A DNA stretch of 14,567 nt from DATDOO01 sp035293245 (GTDB taxonomy: Bacteria > Pseudomonadota > Gammaproteobacteria > Methylococcales > Methylococcaceae): the NCBI GenBank assembly GCA_035293245.1, contig DATDOO010000178.1, positions 1 through 14,567 of the forward strand, read 5' to 3'. A program made the position numbers and the translations under genes. Under the pieces are notes generated by a model. The model was not told the origin of the DNA. It did no database searches and saw only the letters and a program-made list of their open reading frames with translations. Shown here piece after piece: positions 7,202 to 13,372 of the stretch (within the stretch, counting starts at the first letter, position 1; each line of letters starts with the position of its first letter).

Positions 7202-8309
7202 CAATGAGAGTGGCGGCTTCCCGGTAGCGCGACAGGAGACCCAGCGCCTCCGCCACCGGCCGGCAAGTCACATATCCCTGACAAACATTCACGGCCTTGG
7301 CAAAGCCGGGGTTTCCCCGTGGGGCTTCCACCCCCTTCTCGGCCAGTTCCAGGATGTAAGGTAGGGTGGCGGCGGTGAGCGCCAGGGTCGAGGTGCGCGG
7401 ATAGGCACCCGGCATGTTGGTCACGGCGTAGTGGATGACGCCGTGCTTGACGAATACCGGGTCGGAGTGGGAGGTGGGCCGGGAAGTCTCGACGCAACCG
7501 CCCTGGTCGATGCTCACGTCCACGATGACCGAGCCCGGCTGCATGCGCCGCACCATGGATTCGGTGACCAGGTGGGGCGCCTTGGCGCCGTGGTGAAGCA
7601 CCGCGCCGACCAGGAGATCGGCGTCTTCCAGGTGCCGGGCGATGGGGTCGGGTTGCGCGAGGAAAAATTCGAAACCTTCCGGGATTTCCCGCCGGAGATC
7701 CGGAACATGCTCCGCATGCAGCCCGCCGATCCACACCTCCGCGCCCATGCCGGCGGCGGTGCGTCCGGCGTGGCGGCCGACCACGCCGTCGCCGAGGATC
7801 ACCACCTTGCCGTGGCGCTGTCCCAGCACCCTGCCCAGTTGCACGCCCTTGCCGCCGTTGAATTTCGCCAGGTAGTAGCTGCCGACGGTGACGGCCATGT
7901 TGCCCGCCACCGCGCTCATGGGCGCCAGCAGCGGCAGCTTGCCGCGTTCGTCTTCCAGGGTCTCGTAGGCCAGGGCGGTGGTTCCGCTTGCGAGCAAGGC
8001 CTCGGTCAAGGCTTTGGGCGCGCCGGCCAGGTGGAAATAGGTGAACACCCACTGATTCTTCAGATAGCGGTATTCCGCTTCGAGCGGTTCCTTGACCTTG
8101 ATCACGAGTTCCGCATCCCAGGCGGCTTCCGCGGTGACGATTTGCGCCCCGGCGCGGCGGTATTCCTCGTCCGCGAATGCGGAACCGACACCCGCGCCCG
8201 CCTGAACCAGCACCGCATGTCCCGCCCGCACCAGGGTATCCGCCCCGGCGGGGGTCAAAGCCACGCGGTTTTCCTGGTCCTTGATTTCCTTGACGACGCC
8301 GATTTTCAT
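7191..8309 (-). CDS. ald: Alanine dehydrogenase
   Basis: 372 residues, the normal size for the family. It catalyses reversible NAD(H)-linked conversion of L-alanine and pyruvate/ammonia in the cytoplasm. The N-terminus MKIGVVKEIKDQENRVALTP is typical. Substrate residues are present: Arg15, Lys73 in KVKEP, His93 in YFHLA, and Asp268 in VDVSIDQGG. The nucleotide fold shows GDGVVG (173-178). At the end of the second strand (about 191-197, EVWIGGL), the acidic residue that family members use to hold the adenosine ribose is a glycine, Gly196. This may relax or shift cofactor preference. A longer frame starts at 8333, but the ATG at 8309 matches the family N-terminus and has GGAATAG upstream, so it is preferred. 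Its upstream neighbour on this strand is the PEBP-like gene, 160 bp away across a REP pair. Confidence 0.92.
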   Translation of the reverse strand: MKIGVVKEIKDQENRVALTPAGADTLVRAGHAVLVQAGAGVGSAFADEEYRRAGAQIVTAEAAWDAELVIKVKEPLEAEYRYLKNQWVFTYFHLAGAPKALTEALLASGTTALAYETLEDERGKLPLLAPMSAVAGNMAVTVGSYYLAKFNGGKGVQLGRVLGQRHGKVVILGDGVVGRHAGRTAAGMGAEVWIGGLHAEHVPDLRREIPEGFEFFLAQPDPIARHLEDADLLVGAVLHHGAKAPHLVTESMVRRMQPGSVIVDVSIDQGGCVETSRPTSHSDPVFVKHGVIHYAVTNMPGAYPRTSTLALTAATLPYILELAEKGVEAPRGNPGFAKAVNVCQGYVTCRPVAEALGLLSRYREAATLIGVG

Positions 8310-8345
8310 TTTGCTATTCCGTTTCCCATTCAAAAATAAAGTGTA

Positions 8346-8420
8346 GTTGGGTTAGGCGTCCTCGCCGTAACCCAACATCGGCGCCGAATGTTGGGTTATG
8401 CGGAGGACCGGCAATCCAAC
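8346..8420. repeat. REP-like palindrome pair
   Basis: First unit: gttgggtta (8346-8354) facing taacccaac (8368-8376), a 9-bp perfect stem with a 13-nt centre; bases 8355-8376 equal 6492-6513. Second unit: gttgggtta starts at 8390 and its partner arm (ggcaatccaac, to 8420) is imperfect. The pair lies between the alanine dehydrogenase start and the PEBP-like gene end, so it may insulate or attenuate read-through. This fills most of the gap 8310-8469; nothing else is seen there. Confidence 0.75.
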
Positions 8421-8469
8421 CTACGCAAAGAATGAATGACATTTGCATTGAGAAACGGGATTACGGTTC

Positions 8470-9009
8470 TCAGCGCTTCTGGTAAGTGCCCACCAGTTCC
8501 GACCGTCCCAGAATGTGCCCCTGCATGGCTTTTTCCAGTTTGGCCTTATCGGGCTTGCCCAGGTCCGGCAAAACCGTGTCCAAAGCGTAGAGCTTGTGGA
8601 AATAGCGATGCCGGCCGATGGGCGGGCATGGGCCGCCGTATCCGGTGCGCTTCCAGTCGTTGAGGCCTTCCTTCGTGCCCGGCGGCAAGGCAGCCGCCCC
8701 TTCGGCCAGGCCGGGCGCGTCGGGCGGAATGTTGTACAGGACCCAGTGCACCCAGGTCATTTTCGGCGCGGCGGGATCGGGCGCATCCGGGTCGTCGACG
8801 ATCAGCGCCAGGCTTTGGGTGCCGGCCGGTAGGCCGTTCCAGGCCAGCGGCGGCGAGACGTTCCGGCCCTGGCAGGTGAAAACGGCCGGGATGTCTCCCT
8901 GATGGGTGAAGGCGGAGGACGTGAGATTCATGGGCGTATCTCCCCAAGCGAGAGCCGGACACAGAAGGGCGAACGTCAGGACCCCCGCTCTGAACAAAGG
9001 CTCGGTCAT
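8470..9009 (-). CDS. Exported PEBP/YbhB-YbcL family protein
   Basis: 179 residues of the phosphatidylethanolamine-binding-protein (Raf kinase inhibitor-like) family. The bacterial members are of uncertain role. An N-terminal signal peptide is visible (hydrophobic residues 8-21, AGVLTFALLCPALA, with likely cleavage after Ala21 or Gly23), so the protein is probably periplasmic. Family motifs are present: SPPLAW (52-57), VDDPDAP (71-77), WVHWVLYNIP (86-95) and the ligand-pocket segment GPCPPIGRHRYFHKLYAL (126-143). The ATG at 9009 has GAGGAG seven bases upstream. It is 69 bp downstream of the DUF502 gene on the same strand and could be co-transcribed with it. Confidence 0.92.
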   Translation of the reverse strand: MTEPLFRAGVLTFALLCPALAWGDTPMNLTSSAFTHQGDIPAVFTCQGRNVSPPLAWNGLPAGTQSLALIVDDPDAPDPAAPKMTWVHWVLYNIPPDAPGLAEGAAALPPGTKEGLNDWKRTGYGGPCPPIGRHRYFHKLYALDTVLPDLGKPDKAKLEKAMQGHILGRSELVGTYQKR

Positions 9010-9078
9010 GGCGGAAACTCCTCTTCAAAAAAGGAACCGTCCCAAGTCTAGCACCGCGCAAGTTTCTCGCATGCCGAC

Positions 9079-9678
9079 TCAGCGCATCAGGTTCGGCACC
9101 TCGTGGGACTTGGGAAAATCGGCGCCGACGCTGACGATGAACGAAGTGACGTCTTCAATGCTGAGTTGCGACTTCACCACTTTCGACTCGTGCACGATCA
9201 CGGTAAAGCCGCTGGTCGGATTGGGCGAAGTCGGGATGAACAGCACATACCACTCGCCTTCCCGGTTGGTGACGTAGGCGGGGACCCACAGCCCGTCCTT
9301 GGGGTATTCCACGTACACCACTTCGCGCAGGCGCTCCGCGCCGCGGCCGCGGAACATGTCGACCACCTTCTTGCTCACCCGGTATACGGTGTTCAGGAAC
9401 GGCACGCGGCCGACCACCATGTCGAAGGCCGTCACGATCAGCGAGCGGCCGTGCTTGCTCAGTTCGTAGCCGATATAGACCAGCAGGGTATAGACGCCCA
9501 GGAACACCAGGGCGGTGATCCAGTACTGGCCCACCCAGTCCTTCACGTCGAACACCGTGCTCAGGGTGAACTGGACCAGCCAGATGAATATCTGCGTGAC
9601 GATGACCAGCGGCAGCACAGCCAGGATTCCCAGCAGGAAATAGTTGAGGGAGGTCTTGATCGGATTGGGTTTTCGCAT
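9079..9678 (-). CDS. DUF502 family inner-membrane protein
   Basis: 199 residues, the usual length. Two membrane helices are seen, at about 13-38 and 54-74, separated by a short outside loop (DVKDWVGQYW), followed by a soluble C-terminal domain. DUF502 landmarks are GRVPFLNTVYRVSKKVVD (90-107), the WVPAYVTNREGEWYVLFIPTSPNPTSG segment (131-157) and IEDVTSFIVSVGA (174-186). Function is unknown. The open frame extends to 9822, but that extension is low-quality sequence. The ATG at 9678 is favoured by caggag eight bases upstream and by the family N-terminus (MRKP then the first helix). Confidence 0.9.
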   Translation of the reverse strand: MRKPNPIKTSLNYFLLGILAVLPLVIVTQIFIWLVQFTLSTVFDVKDWVGQYWITALVFLGVYTLLVYIGYELSKHGRSLIVTAFDMVVGRVPFLNTVYRVSKKVVDMFRGRGAERLREVVYVEYPKDGLWVPAYVTNREGEWYVLFIPTSPNPTSGFTVIVHESKVVKSQLSIEDVTSFIVSVGADFPKSHEVPNLMR

Positions 9679-9960
9679 GGCGGGGACTCCTGTATGGCCG
9701 GATGAACGAACCGAAAGCATACTCCTCACTGAAGTAGGACAAGGAGCATCGTGAAATGCGCCCCGGAGCGTTGCTTGACAAGCGTCCGGGGCGCGCTCAT
9801 TTTCCCGCCGAGCGCGTTCCACAGCACCCGGAGAATTCCATGGCGATCAACCTAAGATTTGCAGCAACCTTGCTCATCCGCTTCCCCTGGGCGAGGGCGG
9901 GGGTGAGGGAAACGAGCCTGGCGGGAGCGCCTTTCATGATCGAGGGAGGCGTGATCCGCC
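9679..9960. other. Divergent intergenic region
   Basis: 282 bp between the DUF502 start and the phosphofructokinase start, presumably carrying both promoters. A perfect TTGACA lies at 9775-9780, but the hexamer at the right distance (catttt, 9798-9803) is poor, so no promoter is called. Around 9880-9915 the text cttcccctgggcgagggc followed by gggggtgaggg resembles a common dispersed proteobacterial repeat. No convincing gene is present. Confidence 0.5.
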
Positions 9961-11118
9961 ATGCCCGTTAGGCGTATCGGCATCCTCACCGGCGGCGGGG
10001 ATGTGCCCGGCCTCAATTCGGTCATCAAGGGCGTCACCTACCGGGCGGCCGATCTCGGCTACGAAGTGGTGGGCATCCGCCGCGGCTGGGAAGGATTGAC
10101 GCACCTCAACCCGGCGGATGGAAAATCCCTTGCCGAATACACCCGCCTGCTGACCCGCGAAAACACCCGCACCATCGACCGCACCGGCGGCACGTTTCTT
10201 CATACCAGCCGGACCAACCCGCTGAAGATGAAAAGCTTGCCCGCGCATTTGCAGGCCCGGTATGCCGGCCAAAAAGCGCCGTACAACGTCAGCACCGAGG
10301 TGGAGAGCAATCTCCGGAATCTGGACGTGGACTGCCTGGTGGCCATCGGCGGCGACGACACCCTGAGCTACGCCGCGCACCTCCACAAGCAAGGCGTAAA
10401 AGTGGTGGCCATCCCCAAGACCATGGACAACGACGTGCGCAACACCGAGTACTGCATCGGCTTTGCCACGGCGGTCACCCGGGCCATGGACGCCATCAAC
10501 CGGCAGCGTTCGACGGTCGGTTCCCATGAGCGGGTGGGGATCTTCCGGGTGTTCGGCCGCGACTCGGGATACACGGCGCTCTTTACCGCTTACGTGACCA
10601 GCACCCGCTGCGCCATACCGGAATACCAATTCGACCTGGAGCGGATGATCGGGCTGTTGCGGGAGGACAAGGCGAAGAATCCTTCCAACTACGCCATGGT
10701 CGTGCTCTCGGAAGGCGCGAGCTGGAAAGGCTACCAGGTCCAAGAATACGGCGAGCCCGACGCCTTCGGCCATCGCAAGAAATTGAGCGTCGGGGAAGCG
10801 TTTTCCGCCGAAGTGACGGCCCGCACCGGCGAAGACACCCTGGTCAGCGATCTGACCTACGACTTGCGTTCCGGCGAGCCGGATTTCGTGGACAAGGTGG
10901 TCGGCTACACCTTCGCCGGCATGGCCATGGACTGCATCCAGGAAGGACGGAGCGGGGTCATGACCGCTATCGTCGACGGCTGCTACGCCCTGGCGGAAAT
11001 CCCCGACCCGGCGCTGGGGCCGCGCGTGGTGGATGTGGAGGCGATGTACAACGTCCAGCGCTATCGGCCGAACTATGACCGCAAGGTGGGATTGCCTTTG
11101 TTTTTGACCAGGCCTTAA
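9961..11118 (+). CDS. pfp: 6-phosphofructokinase, pyrophosphate-type signature
   Basis: 385-residue phosphofructokinase-fold enzyme acting on fructose 6-phosphate in the cytoplasm. The phosphoryl-binding loop GGGD is at 11-14 (ILTGGGDVPGLN). The donor site reads GGDDT (130-134) and the catalytic loop PKTMDND (152-158). In this family, ATP enzymes carry Gly in GGDG and PGTIDND. Asp in GGDD and Lys in PKT mark pyrophosphate-dependent enzymes, so the reaction is inferred to be PPi-linked and reversible. The usual MGR substrate motif appears as VFGRDSG (197-203). The ATG has gggagg about eleven bases upstream. The gene stands alone, divergent from DUF502. Possible alternative substrates such as sedoheptulose 7-phosphate, known for methanotroph homologues, cannot be judged here. 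Confidence 0.88.
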   Translation: MPVRRIGILTGGGDVPGLNSVIKGVTYRAADLGYEVVGIRRGWEGLTHLNPADGKSLAEYTRLLTRENTRTIDRTGGTFLHTSRTNPLKMKSLPAHLQARYAGQKAPYNVSTEVESNLRNLDVDCLVAIGGDDTLSYAAHLHKQGVKVVAIPKTMDNDVRNTEYCIGFATAVTRAMDAINRQRSTVGSHERVGIFRVFGRDSGYTALFTAYVTSTRCAIPEYQFDLERMIGLLREDKAKNPSNYAMVVLSEGASWKGYQVQEYGEPDAFGHRKKLSVGEAFSAEVTARTGEDTLVSDLTYDLRSGEPDFVDKVVGYTFAGMAMDCIQEGRSGVMTAIVDGCYALAEIPDPALGPRVVDVEAMYNVQRYRPNYDRKVGLPLFLTRP

Positions 11119-11351
11119 ATTTCCAACCGTGTTGGGTGGGTTAGACGCGCTCAACGACGACCCCGGCAGCACGCAGAAGTTATTGACCCATTCGGCTCGG
11201 TCTGCAGGGTGCAAGAGGCGGTAGCTGTATTGCGCCCGCGGCCTGCCTGGACCGGACGGTTAGCCATTCAAAGAAAAGGGTAGCTATTCCCTGATCAAGG
11301 TTGTCGATCTTCCCATCCCCGAACGCAGGGATGGGGGTGGATTGGAAAGCA
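11119..11351. other. Gene-poor stretch after phosphofructokinase
   Basis: No coding signal is convincing here. A partial REP-like phrase (gttgggtgggtta) occurs near 11131-11144. A stem of cccatccc (11312-11319) and gggatggg (11328-11335), loop of eight, lies just downstream of the small membrane-protein gene and could help end its transcript, but there is no T-run. Confidence 0.4.
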
Positions 11352-11702
11352 TCATGCTCGATTCACGGGCGCGGACTGGGTCGCGACCAGCTTGCCATGC
11401 GCCGATTTCACCGTCCATGCCGGCGAAGGCCAAGAGATCTTGGGTTCGATTTTTTGGCGGCGGCAGTGCAATCCGGGTTCCGTAGGGTTCACGCAACTGG
11501 CCGGGGCTCTGGAATCCTCGCGCTGCTCGCCATCTCTCGAAGGGGCCGCGGCAATTTTCAAGCCACACGCATAAACCAGCGCCAGCGCGATGAGAAAAGG
11601 AAACTTCACGACCAGTGCGCCAATCGCGAACAGAGCCACGGCCGCCATGCCGGCAAACAACAGGATAAAAGGGACCGTGGAAATGATGAAAGCAACGAAC
11701 AT
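11352..11702 (-). CDS. Small hypothetical membrane protein
   Basis: 116 residues. The first 53 are strongly hydrophobic, with two likely membrane helices at about 3-27 (AFIISTVPFILLFAGMAAVALF) and 33-52 (KFPFLIALALVYACGL). The remaining 63 residues are polar, with two cysteines and many prolines, and look less like a folded domain. A strong ribosome site (cggaggtttttATG) precedes the start, which is the main reason for calling it real. No family recognised. The tail could be out-of-frame or degraded sequence joined after a mutation, since this whole region is eroded. Other frames over this interval lack such a start. Confidence 0.55.
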   Translation of the reverse strand: MFVAFIISTVPFILLFAGMAAVALFAIGALVVKFPFLIALALVYACGLKIAAAPSRDGEQREDSRAPASCVNPTEPGLHCRRQKIEPKISWPSPAWTVKSAHGKLVATQSAPVNRA

Positions 11703-11861
11703 AAAAACCTCCGTGATTAAACTGACTGATTCGAACGGGATGCAACAGACCGGGATGGGTGGGTTGCGACCGCATCGACCCTCTCGGGTTGGATGTCAAT
11801 TTACGCAGAGGACACGGGCTTATCTGTGCGCCATTCACCATCCCTTTGTGACAAATGCACG
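11703..11861. other. Intergenic stretch without recognised features
   Basis: Upstream of the small membrane-protein gene and before the transposase relic. It probably carries the promoter of the former. No repeat or gene is recognised. Confidence 0.4.
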
Positions 11862-12045
11862 TTTTCCGGACAGTTGCCGAAAGGCGAACGCCAGCCGGCA
11901 CAGGAAGAGCGAGCGGGGCATCCGGCAGCGCCGCTAGGGGAAGCATGTGACTCGGGACGAGGAAGATTTTCGCCGGCATGCGGATTACATCCATGACAAT
12001 CCGGTCGAGTACGGCTACGTCGCGCGCCCAGCCGATCGGGCAAGC
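11862..12045 (+). pseudogene. Relic of REP-associated tyrosine transposase (RAYT)
   Basis: C-terminal remnant of an IS200-like Y1 transposase of the RAYT class, which cut and join single-stranded REP hairpins. Frame one reads FSGQLPKGER from 11862. After a frameshift near 11895-11905 the next frame reads SERGIRQRR, a TAG stop at 11935, then GKHVTRDEEDFRRHADYIHDNPVEYGYVARPAD. Family members read close to FSR-x-x-P-x-GER...GERGIWQRR-(F/Y)WEH-x-I-RDEEDFxRHxDYIHxNPVKHGYV. The TAG thus falls on the conserved aromatic and GGG-AAG on the Trp-Glu codons. The N-terminal HUH and catalytic tyrosine parts are missing, and homology stops abruptly near 12045. It is inactive. REP pairs elsewhere in the window are the kind of DNA such enzymes act on. 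Confidence 0.75.
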
Positions 12046-12062
12046 CGCCGGAAGACGGCGGC
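12044..12062. repeat. Short GC-rich stem-loop at the RAYT relic boundary
   Basis: gccgccg (12044-12050) pairs with cggcggc (12056-12062), loop gaaga. It lies exactly where the RAYT similarity ends and the second transposase relic begins, so it may mark a recombination or insertion boundary. Confidence 0.5.
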
Positions 12063-12071
12063 CGCAATCCC

Positions 12072-12260
12072 ACGGTGGATTTCAAGGGCGAAAACCGTGG
12101 CTGGACAAGGTCAAGGCGCAGACGGGGTTCACCTTTGCCGCGTACAACCTGGTACGGGTGGCCAGCGTGTGCGGATGGCGACTGTCGACGGCGCAGGGTA
12201 AGTCCGCCCAAAAAGCGCCCAAAGGCCTGGAAACGAGAAAAATGCCTGTTTTCCGAACTG
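12072..12260 (+). pseudogene. Relic of a DDE transposase C-terminus (IS5/IS1182-like)
   Basis: One frame gives SRAKTVAG (from about 12084) and the next gives LDKVKAQTGFTFAAYNLVR (about 12101-12157), continuing VASVCGWRL. The run AKTVxG...KV...FTxAAYNLVR is characteristic of the last part of DDE transposases of the IS5/IS1182 type. The two pieces are in different frames, with a shift or deletion near 12100. No inverted terminal repeats or upstream catalytic domain are present. Family placement is from memory of the motif and is moderate. The sequence after 12200 may still belong to it but no motif is visible. Confidence 0.5.
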
Positions 12261-12341
12261 GAAGCCGAAGGCGTACAGGCAAATTTCAACAGCCTGTCAG
12301 CTTCGCTGGAGGCGTCTGCTGGATCGGCTGACGTCGCCGCG

Positions 12342-12785
12342 TCAATCGGGAATCTCGGGCTCTACCAGCGTCGCCAGTTGCGCCAGCGACTCCTGCCAGC
12401 CGAGATAACACATCTCCAGCGGAATGACCTCGGGTAGCCCTTCCTGGACTATGTCGAGCTCCGTTCCGCAGGAAACCTGCCTAAAGCTTATGGTGGTCTG
12501 CATTTCGCCGGGCAGATTCGGGTCGTCGAAGCTATCCGTATAGCGAATCTTCTCGAAAGGCACGAGTTCGCGATATTCGCCGCCGAAGGAGTGGCCGTTG
12601 CCGGTCGAGAAGTTCGTAAACGACATTTTGTATGTGCCGCCTACCTGGGCATCCAGGTGGTGAACTTTGCAGGTAAATCCGTAGGGCGGAAGCCACTTGG
12701 CAATGGCGTCCGCATCCAGAAACGCTCGATAGACGCGCTCCGGCTTGGCCCGGAGCACACGATGCAGTTGGATGGTACCTGGCAT
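12342..12785 (-). CDS. SRPBCC / AHSA1-like domain protein
   Basis: 147-residue START-like (SRPBCC) fold protein related to the Aha1 C-terminal domain. Recognisable elements are the N-terminal strand TIQLHRVLRAKPERVYRAFLDADAIAKWLPP, the central G-G-x-Y-x-M-S-F (VGGTYKMSFTNF), YRELVPFEKIRYTDSF, and the C-terminal helix with GWQESLAQLATLVE. Members bind hydrophobic ligands or act in stress and detoxification, but function is not predictable. A TTG start at 12791 is possible. The ATG at 12785 is preferred, with GGAG eight bases upstream. It is a stand-alone gene downstream of a REP pair. Confidence 0.9.
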   Translation of the reverse strand: MPGTIQLHRVLRAKPERVYRAFLDADAIAKWLPPYGFTCKVHHLDAQVGGTYKMSFTNFSTGNGHSFGGEYRELVPFEKIRYTDSFDDPNLPGEMQTTISFRQVSCGTELDIVQEGLPEVIPLEMCYLGWQESLAQLATLVEPEIPD

Positions 12786-12835
12786 GTGCAATTCTCCATT
12801 CGATTTGGCGGTTCGTGGCCCGCGCAGTCAGGTAG

Positions 12836-12906
12836 GTTGGGGTGAGCCGGCGAACCCCAACGATGGCTGTGGCGGGTTATGTTGGGGTTCGCGGACTCAC
12901 CCCAAC
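12836..12906. repeat. REP-like inverted pair
   Basis: Unit one, gttgggg (12836-12842) with ccccaac (12855-12861). Unit two, gttgggg (12881-12887) with ccccaac (12900-12906). Unit two is close to the reverse complement of unit one (24 of 26 positions), so the pair forms a larger inverted repeat of about 71 bp, a BIME-like layout. It separates the SRPBCC gene from the unknown ORF and may serve as a transcription end for the FtsH-side genes. Confidence 0.8.
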
Positions 12907-12910
12907 GGTC

Positions 12911-13363
12911 CTAAGCTGTGACACCACTGATGTCCTCCACTGTGATGTGTTTCTCTTCGCTCTTCCCTGTGACGATAAGCTCTAGAAGGACGGCAACTCC
13001 GTCAGCAACAGGAACTGGGCATTCCACCAATGCGAACAAGCCTGTGTCGTTTGGCGAGAAGTATTTAACTGTCACTACGTCTGGCAAGTACGCACCGGCC
13101 CCTAACGTGATGGGCGACGCGGCTGCACTCAAAAAATCGGCTTCGAGCGCTGCCGAGGGGGGACGATCAAAGGCGAGAGCGTACCCAAATCGATTTGCAA
13201 GGCCGGAGTAGTCATGGCGCATTAGCAAAGCACGCGCCTCTTCACCAATGGAGGAGAGAGAGGTTTCACTCGTTTGCGCGGGAAGAAGCTTCATTCTAAG
13301 GCCCAACAACAGTGGATTAAACAGAATCTCGTATATCAATGCTAAACGGATTCCGTATAGCAC
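12911..13363 (-). CDS. Hypothetical protein downstream of ftsH
   Basis: 150 residues if the GTG at 13363 is used (agggggac precedes it). The in-frame ATG at 13294 would give 127 residues but has no ribosome site. The N-terminus is hydrophobic (IRLALIYEILFNPLLLGLR), then follow a helical segment (SLSSIGEEARALLMRHDYSGLANRFGYALAF) and a beta-rich C-terminus (PDVVTVKYF, GLFALVECPVPVADGVAVLLELIVTG, HITVEDISGV). The sequence is clearly less GC-rich than its neighbours. No family recognised. It begins 9 bp after the ftsH stop on the same strand, so it could be translated from the same transcript. Transfer or recent insertion is possible. Confidence 0.65.
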   Translation of the reverse strand: MLYGIRLALIYEILFNPLLLGLRMKLLPAQTSETSLSSIGEEARALLMRHDYSGLANRFGYALAFDRPPSAALEADFLSAAASPITLGAGAYLPDVVTVKYFSPNDTGLFALVECPVPVADGVAVLLELIVTGKSEEKHITVEDISGVTA

Positions 13364-13372
13364 GTCCCCCTT

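Noticed and set aside
7431..8339. 302-codon plus-strand frame opposite alanine dehydrogenase
   Set aside because: Antisense shadow with biased His/Gly content and no recognisable motif.
9775..9803. Promoter with perfect TTGACA before phosphofructokinase
   Set aside because: The -10 position holds catttt, matching consensus at only three of six positions, and there is no other support.
9934..11214. 426-codon minus-strand frame opposite phosphofructokinase
   Set aside because: Antisense shadow; phosphofructokinase motifs on the plus strand account for the sequence.
11590..11937. 115-codon plus-strand ORF ending at the RAYT stop
   Set aside because: Only its last residues (SERGIRQRR) resemble anything, and those belong to the frameshifted RAYT relic.
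11284..11994. 236-codon minus-strand frame across the eroded region
   Set aside because: It lacks a ribosome site and any motif, crosses the RAYT relic in antisense, and overlaps a better-supported ORF with a strong ribosome site.
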